A stretch of DNA of 21,952 nt from an uncultured Bacilli bacterium. Lineage in GTDB: Bacteria; Bacillota_I; Bacilli_A; RF39; UBA660. Within the stretch, counting starts at the first letter, position 1. Every line of letters starts with the position of its first letter. The notes below the pieces were generated by a model. It was not told the origin of the DNA. It did not search any database and worked only from the letters and a program-made list of their open reading frames with translations. Of the stretch, positions 1 through 6,785 are shown piece by piece. A program made the position numbers and the translations under genes. The stretch lies in contig CAKOXX010000021.1 of the NCBI GenBank assembly GCA_934130405.1, forward strand, positions 1-21,952, read 5' to 3'.

Positions 1-226
1 AATTATTTTGTTCGATATAGTTAAGTAACTGTTGATAGTTAGTATTAATTATGTCATCATCTAAAATATTAGGATAACTTTCTCTTAATAATTCAAATTG
101 TTTTCTTAAATCATTAAATTCTTCTAAGTAGTTATCTAAATCACTACTAATTAGAGTAGGAGTTTCTAGACTGAAATCCAACAATTGATTTTCATAAGTT
201 GTAAAATTTGTAATTTGTTTTTTCAT
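1..226 (-). CDS. Partial tandem paralog of unknown family (N-terminal part)
   Basis: Translating the minus strand from the ATG at 226-224 gives an open frame that runs off the left edge (about 75 residues visible). It starts MKKQITNFTTYENQLLDF, matching the starts of the next two genes (MRKQLTNFSKKERVF and MIKRITNFANKESQM), and later shows an 'LRESYPNILDDDII' stretch equivalent to their 'LLLTYPRDLRDEVI' and 'LISIYPEALEDEVI'. It is therefore a third copy of the same family. Its start overlaps the upstream stop by one base (TAATG), so translation is probably coupled. No signal peptide or membrane segment is visible in the part present. Function is not recognised; the C-terminal half lies outside the window. 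Confidence 0.75.
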   Translation of the reverse strand, partial: MKKQITNFTTYENQLLDFSLETPTLISSDLDNYLEEFNDLRKQFELLRESYPNILDDDIINTNYQQLLNYIEQNN

Positions 227-753
227 TAGACACTCATTCTTATTCCAGAACTTTTAACTTTGACTTTTCTAATATGACAGTTCATATTTCTACTAACTAA
301 AGTCATATCTTTATCAATAATAACACCTTCTTTAGTTTTAAGTTTTAATTGAGATTTGTAGATTATTCTATTAGCAGTGTTAAAACCATATTTAGTTATT
401 ACTATTCTATTTGTTGAAGGCTCTTTTTCTGGAGTTATTCTTACACCATAGTAAAGTTGTTTAGCTATAGGTGAATCACTTCTTACAGTATCAGAATAGT
501 TATAGCAATTTTCTCTAGAAATTAAATTTTTTTCAGCATATTTATTTAGTTTTTCTGCATTTTCCTTAATAACTTCATCACGTAAATCTCTTGGATAAGT
601 CAGTAATAAAGACATTAATTGCGTTTTTAAATCAATTAATTCCTTTCTACATAGTTCTAGCTCTTTCTTATTTATATCTTTTTTAGCTGGAGCCATTTTA
701 GTTATACTAAATACTCTTTCTTTTTTAGAAAAATTTGTAAGTTGTTTTCTCAT
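226..753 (-). CDS. Unknown protein, tandem paralog 2
   Basis: A 175-residue, charged, probably cytosolic protein that I do not recognise. It begins MRKQLTNFSKKERVF and shares with its neighbours the pattern K-x-(I/L)TNF-xxx-E, a central 'YPxxLxDEVI' helix-like segment (about residues 53-62), a 'YGVRITP' strand (about 102-108) and 'VIITKYGF/TITEYTF'-like and 'IIDK(D/N)M' segments near the C-terminus. The start is supported by GGGAGG eight or nine bases upstream of the ATG at 753. It sits 15 bp after the stop of the gene at 769-1320 and overlaps the next gene by one base, so the three form one operon. The repeated fold suggests tandem duplication followed by divergence. No catalytic motif is evident. 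Confidence 0.8.
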   Translation of the reverse strand: MRKQLTNFSKKERVFSITKMAPAKKDINKKELELCRKELIDLKTQLMSLLLTYPRDLRDEVIKENAEKLNKYAEKNLISRENCYNYSDTVRSDSPIAKQLYYGVRITPEKEPSTNRIVITKYGFNTANRIIYKSQLKLKTKEGVIIDKDMTLVSRNMNCHIRKVKVKSSGIRMSV

Positions 754-768
754 TATTTTCCTCCCATT

Positions 769-1320
769 TTATCTTTTTATATATTGTCTACTTGTTAATC
801 CATCTAGAGCTCTTTTATCATAAGAAAAGTTGGTAGTAGAATCAGTTGAAATCATATTTTTATCAATTATTCTACCACCTTGAGTTTTGATGTTAAATTG
901 ATATTTACTTAGTAATTCTCTGTTTGCCATAAAAGTATATTCTGTTATGGTGATAGTTTTTAGTGGTTCATCAAGATAGATACTTGGAACAATTCTTATC
1001 CCGTAGTTTGCATATTTTTTACTACCTGCTAAAGAACTAGGAAATACTACTTTGTTTTGATAAGTATATAAATCTTGTAATGCTACTTTCTTTTCTTTAG
1101 CATATTTCTTTAACTTTTCAAAATCTTTTAAGATGACTTCATCTTCTAAAGCTTCTGGATAAATACTAATGAGTAGATTAAACTGGGTCATTAACTCTTG
1201 TAATTCTTCTAGTTTAAACATTGTTTCAAAAGTACCAGATTCACAATTTTTTGGAGCATTATTATTCCACTCAATCATTTGACTTTCCTTATTTGCAAAA
1301 TTTGTAATCCTTTTAATCAT
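769..1320 (-). CDS. Unknown protein, tandem paralog 1 (operon leader)
   Basis: A 183-residue protein of the same unrecognised family as the two genes that follow it on the minus strand. It starts MIKRITNFANKESQM, has 'LISIYPEALEDEVI' at about residues 50-63, 'YGIRIVPS' at about 107-114, then 'TITITEYTF' and 'GGRIIDKNM'. The ATG at 1320 is preceded by GGGGGA at a good distance, and a strong minus-strand promoter lies 32-60 bases upstream, so this is the first gene of the operon. No signal peptide, transmembrane segment or known motif is seen. Divergent transcription from the glucosaminidase gene could mean a shared function in envelope biology, but that is only a guess from position. Confidence 0.8.
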   Translation of the reverse strand: MIKRITNFANKESQMIEWNNNAPKNCESGTFETMFKLEELQELMTQFNLLISIYPEALEDEVILKDFEKLKKYAKEKKVALQDLYTYQNKVVFPSSLAGSKKYANYGIRIVPSIYLDEPLKTITITEYTFMANRELLSKYQFNIKTQGGRIIDKNMISTDSTTNFSYDKRALDGLTSRQYIKR

Positions 1321-1351
1321 AAATTTATCCCCCTTTATTTGCGCGATGACT

Positions 1352-1380
1352 ATAATACCATATAATGGTTAAAAAATCAA
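1352..1380 (-). promoter_or_regulatory. Promoter of the three-paralog operon
   Basis: Read on the minus strand: -35 TTGATT (1380-1375), a 17-bp spacer and -10 TATTAT (1357-1352). Transcription would begin near 1345, about 25 bases before the ATG at 1320. Confidence 0.7.
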
Positions 1381-1396
1381 AGGAAAAATGCTCAAT

Positions 1397-1425
1397 TTGA
1401 CAAAAGTATACATATTTGCTACAAT
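1397..1425 (+). promoter_or_regulatory. Promoter of the glucosaminidase gene
   Basis: -35 TTGACA (1397-1402), 17-bp spacer, -10 TACAAT (1420-1425): near consensus. The predicted start of transcription (about 1432) lies after the ATG at 1430, which rules that codon out as the translation start and supports 1454. Confidence 0.8.
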
Positions 1426-1453
1426 ATAGATGTTCTTATTTGAAGGAGGAACT

Positions 1454-2209
1454 ATGAAAAAAGCGAGTAAGGTTAGCCTGTCACTTGGTTTATTGGGAGT
1501 TTCAATGATAGGTGCCTCTATATTTTTACAATATAGGTCATTTCAAATGGAAAAAGAAGAAAGCGTAATTTATGAAAAAGTTACTATGAAGGATTTATCT
1601 TCTGGTACAATAGAAAAAGTAAGTAAAAAAGAAACGAATACAACAGAAAATAATACAGATACAATAGAAGAAACAGTAAGTGATCCTTTAGCAACAACAA
1701 CGGAAACTCCTACTGAAGAAGTAGAAGTTCAAGACGAAATTAAAGAAATAACTACTTATGAGGACGTTTCAACTACACCCGTAGAAGAAATTGTCTATGA
1801 TGGTATGACTTTAAACCAATTAGCCGAAAAGTTAAATAGAAGTTTAAAATCAACAATTGCTGGTAAGGGATATTTAATTGCTAGTTATTCACTACAATTA
1901 GGTGTTGACCCATATTTAGCAACAGCCATCATTTTGCACGAGACTGGTTGTAATAGTGGAACTTGTAGTAATTTAGTTCGTAGCTGTAACAATGTAGGAG
2001 GTCAAAAAGGAGGACCATCTTGTGGTGGTGGAAGCTATAAAGCTTATCCAACTCTTGATGAAGGAATTATGGGTTATATTGATAACTTATATAAAAACTA
2101 TGTCTCTAAAGGACTAACTACAGCAGAAGCTATGGGACCTAAATATGCAGCTAGTACCACTTGGGCTAGTCAAGTTAATAATTATATCGCGTTAGTAAAA
2201 AATAAATAA
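1454..2209 (+). CDS. Membrane-anchored glucosaminidase-type peptidoglycan hydrolase
   Basis: A 251-residue protein with an N-terminal membrane anchor or uncleaved signal (about residues 8-26), a Thr/Glu-rich linker (about 35-120) and a C-terminal lysozyme-like/glucosaminidase domain. The domain carries HETG at 162-165, whose Glu163 is the expected catalytic acid, followed by a Cys-rich stretch (C166, C171, C178, C190) around 'NNVGGQKG', then 'SYKAYPTLDEGI' and 'PKYAASTTWASQVN', typical of endo-beta-N-acetylglucosaminidases that cut the glycan backbone of peptidoglycan outside the membrane. I chose ATG 1454 because GAAGGAGGA precedes it at the right distance and the promoter overlaps the earlier ATG. 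It is a single-gene unit, ended by a terminator at 2221-2245, divergent from the unknown paralog operon. Confidence 0.85.
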   Translation: MKKASKVSLSLGLLGVSMIGASIFLQYRSFQMEKEESVIYEKVTMKDLSSGTIEKVSKKETNTTENNTDTIEETVSDPLATTTETPTEEVEVQDEIKEITTYEDVSTTPVEEIVYDGMTLNQLAEKLNRSLKSTIAGKGYLIASYSLQLGVDPYLATAIILHETGCNSGTCSNLVRSCNNVGGQKGGPSCGGGSYKAYPTLDEGIMGYIDNLYKNYVSKGLTTAEAMGPKYAASTTWASQVNNYIALVKNK

Positions 2210-2220
2210 GAATATAATAG

Positions 2221-2245
2221 CAGGTAGGGTGACCTATCTGTTTTT
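2221..2245 (+). terminator. Terminator after glucosaminidase gene
   Basis: CAGGTAGG / CCTATCTG stem (8 bp, one G-U) with a GTGA tetraloop followed by TTTTT. Confidence 0.85.
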
Positions 2246-2258
2246 GATTATAAAAATA

Positions 2259-2305
2259 TGTTAAAAAAATTGCAAAAATTTAACACGTTTGTTGTATATG
2301 TTAAA
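2259..2305 (+). promoter_or_regulatory. Candidate operator: three half-sites 20 bp apart upstream of fic
   Basis: TGTTAAA at 2259-2265, its inverse TTTAACA at 2279-2285, and TGTTAAA again at 2299-2305. The starts are exactly 20 bp apart, two helical turns, so all three lie on one face of the DNA. The outer two belong to a longer 15-bp direct repeat (2256-2270 and 2296-2310). The last site falls between the -35 and -10 of the fic promoter, a position fit for repression. That the Fic protein's own C-terminal helix-turn-helix region binds here is inference. Confidence 0.6.
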
Positions 2306-2320
2306 AAAATAGTGTAATAT
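2292..2320 (+). promoter_or_regulatory. Promoter of fic gene
   Basis: -35 TTGTAT (2292-2297), 17-bp spacer, -10 TAATAT (2315-2320). AAGGAG at 2328-2333 serves the ATG at 2342. Confidence 0.65.
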
Positions 2321-2341
2321 TATACATAAGGAGTTGATAAT

Positions 2342-3397
2342 ATGAAATCATTACCATTCAAAGAGTATAATTTAAAGACATCTAAAATAATGAAAGTATT
2401 AAACGAAGCATCAAGATCACTTGCAGAATTAAAAGGATTTGCTAATTCAATTCCAAATCAACATATACTTATTAATGCAATAACTATTAATGAAGCAAAA
2501 GATAGTAGTGCAATAGAAAATATTGTTACAACTCATGATAGTATTTATAAAGTACTAACAGAAAGTGGCTTTAAAGAAGAAGCCGCTAAAGAAGTTGTTG
2601 ATTATAGAAGTGCTATTTGGCATGGTTATAAAATTATCAAGGAAAAAGGATTTATATCAACAAATATACTAGTAGAATTACAATCAATGATAGAACCTAA
2701 TAAGTCTGGTGTAAGAAAAACTGCAGGAACAAATTTAGTAAACAGTGTTACTGGAAAAATAATATATACACCACCGCAAAGTGAAATGGAAATTAGAAAT
2801 TTACTTAAAAATTTAGAAGATTATATTAATAATACTGATGATGAAACGGATCCATTAATAAAAATGGCTTTGATACATTATCAATTTGAGAGTATTCATC
2901 CATTTTATGATGGAAATGGGCGAACTGGTCGAATATTAAATGTTTTATATTTAGTATTAAATAATTTGTTAGATAGTCCAATACTTTATTTAAGTAATTA
3001 TATTAATAAAAATAAAAGCGATTATTACAGACTATTTACTGAGTTTAGAGAAAATAATAATTATGAAGAATGGATTATATATATTCTTAAAGGTATAGAG
3101 GAAACTTCAAAAAATACAATAGAACTAATAAAAAAAATACAAGAAGAAATGTTGTCTTATAAAAATGAATTTATAAAGAAATTACCAAAAATTTATTCAG
3201 ATGAACTTCTTGATTCATTATTTTTTGAAGTCTACACAAGAATAAATTATATTGAAAGTAGATGTGACGTAACAAGACAAACTGCAACTACATATTTGAA
3301 TCAACTAGTAGATGCTGGATTACTTGAATATGAAAAAGTTGGAAGAGAGAGTATATATAAGAATGTTAGACTAATAAATCTACTAAGAAAATTTTAA
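2342..3397 (+). CDS. Fic family AMP-transferase (class II) with C-terminal winged helix
   Basis: A 351-residue Fic protein. The catalytic loop HPFYDGNGRTGR at residues 186-197 is complete: His186 is the general base, Asp190 binds the metal and Arg194/Arg197 contact phosphates. An N-terminal inhibitory motif of the (S/T)xxxE(G/N) type is present as S55-SAI-E59-N60, placing it in class II, where an N-terminal helix blocks ATP binding until relieved. The usual activity of the family is transfer of AMP to a hydroxyl side chain of a target protein; the target cannot be told from sequence. Residues about 290-351 look like a winged helix ('RCDVTRQTATTYLNQLVDAGLLE'-type segment), suggesting DNA binding and autoregulation. 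It stands alone with its own promoter and terminator, and no antitoxin-like partner gene is adjacent. Such genes are often horizontally mobile. Confidence 0.93.
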   Translation: MKSLPFKEYNLKTSKIMKVLNEASRSLAELKGFANSIPNQHILINAITINEAKDSSAIENIVTTHDSIYKVLTESGFKEEAAKEVVDYRSAIWHGYKIIKEKGFISTNILVELQSMIEPNKSGVRKTAGTNLVNSVTGKIIYTPPQSEMEIRNLLKNLEDYINNTDDETDPLIKMALIHYQFESIHPFYDGNGRTGRILNVLYLVLNNLLDSPILYLSNYINKNKSDYYRLFTEFRENNNYEEWIIYILKGIEETSKNTIELIKKIQEEMLSYKNEFIKKLPKIYSDELLDSLFFEVYTRINYIESRCDVTRQTATTYLNQLVDAGLLEYEKVGRESIYKNVRLINLLRKF

Positions 3398-3408
3398 TAA
3401 TCAACAAG

Positions 3409-3452
3409 TAAACTGTTAAGAAAATAAACAATTTCATAACAGTTTATTTTTT
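3409..3452 (+). terminator. Terminator after fic
   Basis: Perfect 10-bp stem TAAACTGTTA (3409-3418) / TAACAGTTTA (3437-3446), with an inner GAAA/TTTC helix in the loop, followed by TTTTTT. Confidence 0.85.
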
Positions 3453-3523
3453 GTCAAATTTTAGAGAATTATTCCTAAGATACTAACTCTTAATATTACA
3501 TACCATTTATTAGGAGGGTATCT

Positions 3524-6142
3524 ATGGAAAAAATAAAAATAGATGGATTAAGTAGAGAAGAAGTTATTAGAGCAAGAGAAAAATATGGAAGTAATGCTTT
3601 AGAGATAATTCATAGAGATACCTTTTTTAAACAACTACTAAGAAGTTTAGGTGACCCCATAATTCGTATTTTATTAATAGCACTAGGTATAAAAACTATC
3701 TTTTTGATAAAAGACTTTGATTGGTATGAAACAGTTGGAATAGCAGTTGCTATTTTTTTAGCTTCTTTTATTTCAACACTTTCTGAGTATGGTAGTGAAA
3801 AAGCCTTTGATAAGTTACAACAAGAAGCTGCTAAAACTAAAGTGAAAGTTAAAAGATTTGAAGGGATACTTACTATTCCTCTTGAAGAAATAGTAGTAGG
3901 AGATATTATTCTTTTAGAGTATGGAGAAAAAATACCAGCTGATGGGGTGTTATTAACTGGTAGTTTAACAATAGATGAGTCATCAATAACAGGAGAAAGT
4001 AAAGAAATCTATAAATATCCATTTAAAACTGGAACAGAATTAAAAGAGGCTAACCAATTATTTAGAGGAAGTGTCATTTATCAGGGGACTGGTAAGATGT
4101 TAGTAACTAAGGTTGGGGTTAATACTTTTTATGGAAAGATAGCTAAAGAATTACAAGATGTTCAACCAGAAAGCCCGTTGAAGTCAAGACTAAGACACTT
4201 AGCTACTATTATCAGTCGAATAGGTTATTGCTCTGCTTTCTTTGTAGCACTATCATATCTATTTTTTTCTATCGTTATTAATAATCAATTTGATATAAAT
4301 AAAATAATTACTTACTGTAGTGATTTGTCATTACTATTTGCTCATCTTTTATATGCTTTAACACTAGCAGTAACAATGATAGTAGTGTCAGTTCCAGAAG
4401 GTCTACCAATGATGATAACTTTGGTATTATCTAGTAATATGAAAAGAATGCTTAAAGATAATATCTTAGTTAGAAAACTAGTAGGAATTGAAACATCAGG
4501 TAGTTTAAATATTTTATTTACTGATAAGACAGGAACTCTTACTAAAGGTGAACTTGAAGTAGTAGGAGCAATACTTGGTGATGGAAAAGTTGTGAATAGT
4601 AATAAAGAATTAATTAGTTATAAAGAATATTTAAAAGTATTAGATGAATCTTTAATTCAAAATAATAGTTGCAGCTATGATAAAACTAAGAATAAATTTA
4701 TCGGTGGAAACGCTACTGATCAAGCTTGTGTTAACTTTATTTATAATAAGAAACCTATTATTTTACCAAAACTGAAAGAAAAACCATTTAATAGTAAAGA
4801 TAAATATTCAAAAGTTACAGTTAATGATAATGACAATATTACTTATATTAAGGGAAGTCCCGAGTTGCTATTAAAGAAGTGTAATAAATATTTATCACTT
4901 GATGGAAGAGAGATAAGATTTAGTCCTTCTTCTTTGCTAAAAAGATTAGAAGAGTATACAAGACTTGGTATTAGAGTAATTTTAACTGGTTATAGTAGAA
5001 ATGATGGAACTGATATTGTACTTCTTTCTCTTTTATTAATTAAAGATGAGTTAAGAAAAGAGAGTAAAGGAGCAGTTGATATAGTAAGAAAAGCTGGTGT
5101 TCAGGTGGTAATGATTACTGGTGATAACAAAGAAACTGCTACTTCTATTGCTAAAGAAACAGGAATAATAAATAATAGTACAGATTTAGTACTTACTAGT
5201 AGTGATATGGCGCAGATGTCTGATGCTGAATTAAAGAAAAAACTACCTAATCTAAGAGTAGTAGCAAGAGCTCTTCCGCAAGATAAAAGTAGGTTAGTAA
5301 GAATCTCTGAAGAAGAAAATTTGGTGGTAGGAATGACGGGAGATGGAGTAAATGATGCTCCGGCACTTAAGAAAGCAGATGTTGGTTTTGCCATGAATAG
5401 TGGAACAGAAGTTGCTAAAGAAGCTAGTGACATTATTCTTTTAGATAACAATTTCTATTCTATTACTAAAGCTATTCTTTATGGACGAACAATTTTTAAA
5501 AGTATTAGAAAATTCATTATCTTTCAGTTGACAGTTAATTTTTGTGCCGTTTTCTTATCAATTATTGGTCCTTTTATTGGGGTAGCTACACCTGTTACGG
5601 TTATTCAAATGTTATGGATTAATATGGTTATGGATACCTTAGCAGGAATTGCCTTTTCTTATGAAGCTCCACTTAGTGAATATATGGAAGAGAATCCTAA
5701 AGATAGATATGAACCAATTCTAAATAATTATATGATACATGAAATAGTTTTTATTGGTGTTTATTCTTCTTTACTTTGTATTTTCTTTTTGAAAAGTCCT
5801 TATATTCATTCCTTTTTTAGAGATGATATTAATGATAAATATTTTTTAACTGCTTTCTTTGGTTTATTTATTTTTATAAGTATCTTTAATAGTTTCAATG
5901 CTAGAACTTCTAGACTTAATATCTTTGCTAATCTATTTAAAAATAAAATGTTTATGATAGTAATACTTTTCATTGCTATTGTACAGTTTATTCTCATCTA
6001 TTATGGTGGTGAATTATTTAGAACTGTTGGTCTTAGTTTCAAAGAGATAGAAATTATGCTTCTATGTGCTTTTTCAGTTATTCCAGTTGAGTTATTCCGA
6101 AAAATATATTTAAAGAAAAATAATAAGTTGGGACACGTTTAA
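3524..6142 (+). CDS. P-type Ca2+-transporting ATPase (PMCA-like, type IIB)
   Basis: An 872-residue P-type ATPase that pumps cations, most likely Ca2+, out of the cell at the cost of ATP. Domain order is standard: cation ATPase N-terminus, actuator domain with TGES at 156-159, transmembrane segment M4 with PEGLP (291-295), phosphorylated aspartate D334 in DKTGTLT (334-340), nucleotide-binding KGSPE (443-447), TGDN (532-535), the hinge TGDGVND (605-611) and a C-terminal block of membrane helices. M6 carries N700 and D704 in 'WINMVMDTLAGIA', closer to plasma-membrane Ca2+ ATPases than to SERCA, as does 'VVSVPEGLP' in M4. Length is normal for the family and no key residue is missing. AGGAGGG precedes the ATG. 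The upstream promoter is not obvious (weak TAATAT at 3491). A hairpin spanning the stop codon ends the transcript. Confidence 0.93.
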   Translation: MEKIKIDGLSREEVIRAREKYGSNALEIIHRDTFFKQLLRSLGDPIIRILLIALGIKTIFLIKDFDWYETVGIAVAIFLASFISTLSEYGSEKAFDKLQQEAAKTKVKVKRFEGILTIPLEEIVVGDIILLEYGEKIPADGVLLTGSLTIDESSITGESKEIYKYPFKTGTELKEANQLFRGSVIYQGTGKMLVTKVGVNTFYGKIAKELQDVQPESPLKSRLRHLATIISRIGYCSAFFVALSYLFFSIVINNQFDINKIITYCSDLSLLFAHLLYALTLAVTMIVVSVPEGLPMMITLVLSSNMKRMLKDNILVRKLVGIETSGSLNILFTDKTGTLTKGELEVVGAILGDGKVVNSNKELISYKEYLKVLDESLIQNNSCSYDKTKNKFIGGNATDQACVNFIYNKKPIILPKLKEKPFNSKDKYSKVTVNDNDNITYIKGSPELLLKKCNKYLSLDGREIRFSPSSLLKRLEEYTRLGIRVILTGYSRNDGTDIVLLSLLLIKDELRKESKGAVDIVRKAGVQVVMITGDNKETATSIAKETGIINNSTDLVLTSSDMAQMSDAELKKKLPNLRVVARALPQDKSRLVRISEEENLVVGMTGDGVNDAPALKKADVGFAMNSGTEVAKEASDIILLDNNFYSITKAILYGRTIFKSIRKFIIFQLTVNFCAVFLSIIGPFIGVATPVTVIQMLWINMVMDTLAGIAFSYEAPLSEYMEENPKDRYEPILNNYMIHEIVFIGVYSSLLCIFFLKSPYIHSFFRDDINDKYFLTAFFGLFIFISIFNSFNARTSRLNIFANLFKNKMFMIVILFIAIVQFILIYYGGELFRTVGLSFKEIEIMLLCAFSVIPVELFRKIYLKKNNKLGHV

Positions 6143-6154
6143 ATTCCAACTTTT
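6125..6154 (+). terminator. Terminator overlapping the stop of the Ca2+ ATPase gene
   Basis: Perfect 7-bp stem AAGTTGG (6125-6131) / CCAACTT (6146-6152) with a short T run; the TAA stop (6140-6142) lies in the loop. Confidence 0.6.
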
Positions 6155-6181
6155 CTCGTACTATTATTTGCTCTTATTCTA

Positions 6182-6210
6182 TTGTTATCTATTCTTATAC
6201 CTGTTACTAT
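6182..6210 (+). promoter_or_regulatory. Promoter of the intact tiny-ORF copy
   Basis: -35 TTGTTA (6182-6187), 17-bp spacer, -10 TACTAT (6205-6210). The predicted RNA start near 6217 coincides with the first base of the left pairing arm GGATACATTTGA, which supports the promoter assignment. Confidence 0.5.
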
Positions 6211-6243
6211 TAATTCGGATACATTTGAAATATCAGGTGCTTT

Positions 6244-6275
6244 CCCTTCTATAAAATTCTAATTAGATAGAAGGG
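6244..6275 (+). promoter_or_regulatory. Hairpin covering the ribosome site of the tiny ORF
   Basis: Perfect 9-bp stem CCCTTCTAT (6244-6252) / ATAGAAGGG (6267-6275) with a 14-nt loop. The right arm contains the AGAAGGG part of the Shine-Dalgarno region AGAAGGGTGGTG, so the folded RNA would hide the ribosome site. Copy 3 does not keep this stem. Confidence 0.55.
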
Positions 6276-6286
6276 TGGTGATATGT

Positions 6287-6358
6287 ATGACAAAGAATCA
6301 AACTTTTGTTGTTGTATTACTACTATTTATAGTAATATTTACATTACTATTCAAGTAA
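6287..6358 (+). CDS. 23-residue hydrophobic peptide (candidate membrane peptide/toxin)
   Basis: ATG at 6287 opens a 23-codon frame: a polar start MTKNQ, then an almost unbroken run of Val, Leu, Ile and Phe to a terminal FK, enough for one membrane helix. GGGTGGTG lies 6 bases upstream; the ATG at 6283 is too close to it. The same first codons appear at 6729 in a decayed copy, which argues against chance. The combination of a single-helix peptide, an occluded ribosome site, 5'-3' pairing of its own message and a terminator resembles type I toxin genes of Gram-positive bacteria, but I recognise no family member and see no firm antisense RNA. Function is inferred only from layout. Confidence 0.5.
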   Translation: MTKNQTFVVVLLLFIVIFTLLFK

Positions 6359-6362
6359 AAAA

Positions 6363-6397
6363 GGCACCTGATTCAACTTATGTTGAATTCGGGTGCC
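6363..6397 (+). other. Strong hairpin downstream of the tiny ORF
   Basis: GGCACC (6363-6368) pairs with GGTGCC (6392-6397), continued inside by TTCAAC/GTTGAA with a TTAT loop. It uses the same bases (6364-6372) that can pair with the 5' arm at 6232-6240, so the two folds exclude each other. Confidence 0.6.
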
Positions 6398-6417
6398 AAA
6401 CCTAAAATGTTTAGGGA

Positions 6418-6457
6418 AACATCTGATTATGCCAAATCAAATGTATCCTTTTTTTAT
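6418..6457 (+). terminator. Terminator of the intact tiny-ORF copy
   Basis: ACAT-C-TGATT / AATCA-A-ATGT stem with one mismatch, loop ATGCCA, then CC and a run of seven T. Confidence 0.6.
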
Positions 6458-6599
6458 TATATGAAGTTTCCTTCATCTAGATACATCTTACCACAGAAAT
6501 TATCTAATAACAATGTATCGTTTCTAAAAAAATTATGTAAGGAAAAGTTTATGCTTTTCTCGTGCTACTATTTGTAGTAGTTACTATTCAAATAAAAAA

Positions 6600-6637
6600 A
6601 GATACCTGATTATGGAAAGTCAAATGTATCTTTTTTT
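6600..6637 (+). terminator. Terminator of repeat copy 2
   Basis: AGATAC (6600-6605) / GTATCT (6626-6631), with an inner TGATT/AGTCA helix, followed by seven T. Confidence 0.65.
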
Positions 6638-6728
6638 ATTATATGAAGAATCCTTCAGTTAAATACAATTGAGATACTAGGTATTTCTAATCTATAAAAT
6701 ATTTACTAAGTAACGGGCGGTAATGTCT

Positions 6729-6785
6729 ATGACAAAAAATCAATCTTTTGTTATCATTATACTATCATTTATAAAAAATACCTAA
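6729..6785 (+). pseudogene. Decayed second copy of the tiny hydrophobic ORF
   Basis: ATG at 6729 gives 18 residues starting MTKNQSFVII, matching the intact copy at 6287, but the hydrophobic helix is cut short and ends IKNT. GGGCGGTAATGTCT precedes it in place of GGGTGGTGATATGT. It lacks a recognisable -10 at the position that works for copy 1, and the ribosome-hiding stem is gone, so it is probably inactive. Confidence 0.45.

Noticed and set aside
1430..1453. Upstream ATG as start of the glucosaminidase; likewise 6916, 8612, 13017, 14239 and 16598 for other genes
   Set aside because: Each earlier codon lies in or before the promoter or the ribosome site, while a later in-frame ATG stands at the correct distance from AGGAGG-type sequence.
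3478..3523. AGATAC/GTATCT pairing around the ribosome site of the Ca2+ ATPase as a regulatory hairpin
   Set aside because: Only 6 bp with a 34-nt loop in AT-rich DNA; expected by chance.
5101..5451. Minus-strand open frame inside the Ca2+ ATPase gene (and others at 5806-5997, 7689-8054, 13842-14048, 15895-16104, 17995-18198)
   Set aside because: They lie wholly antisense to clearly coding genes with intact family motifs and have no ribosome sites.
6217..6448. Insertion sequence
   Set aside because: There is no transposase-like ORF; inverted arms alone do not make an IS, although a miniature inverted-repeat element remains a stated alternative.
6380..6577. 65-codon open frame on the plus strand
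   Set aside because: It runs through the GGTGCC hairpin, the terminator and the repeated hairpins of the tiny-ORF element, has no ribosome site and does not resemble a protein; it is a shadow of repeat structure.
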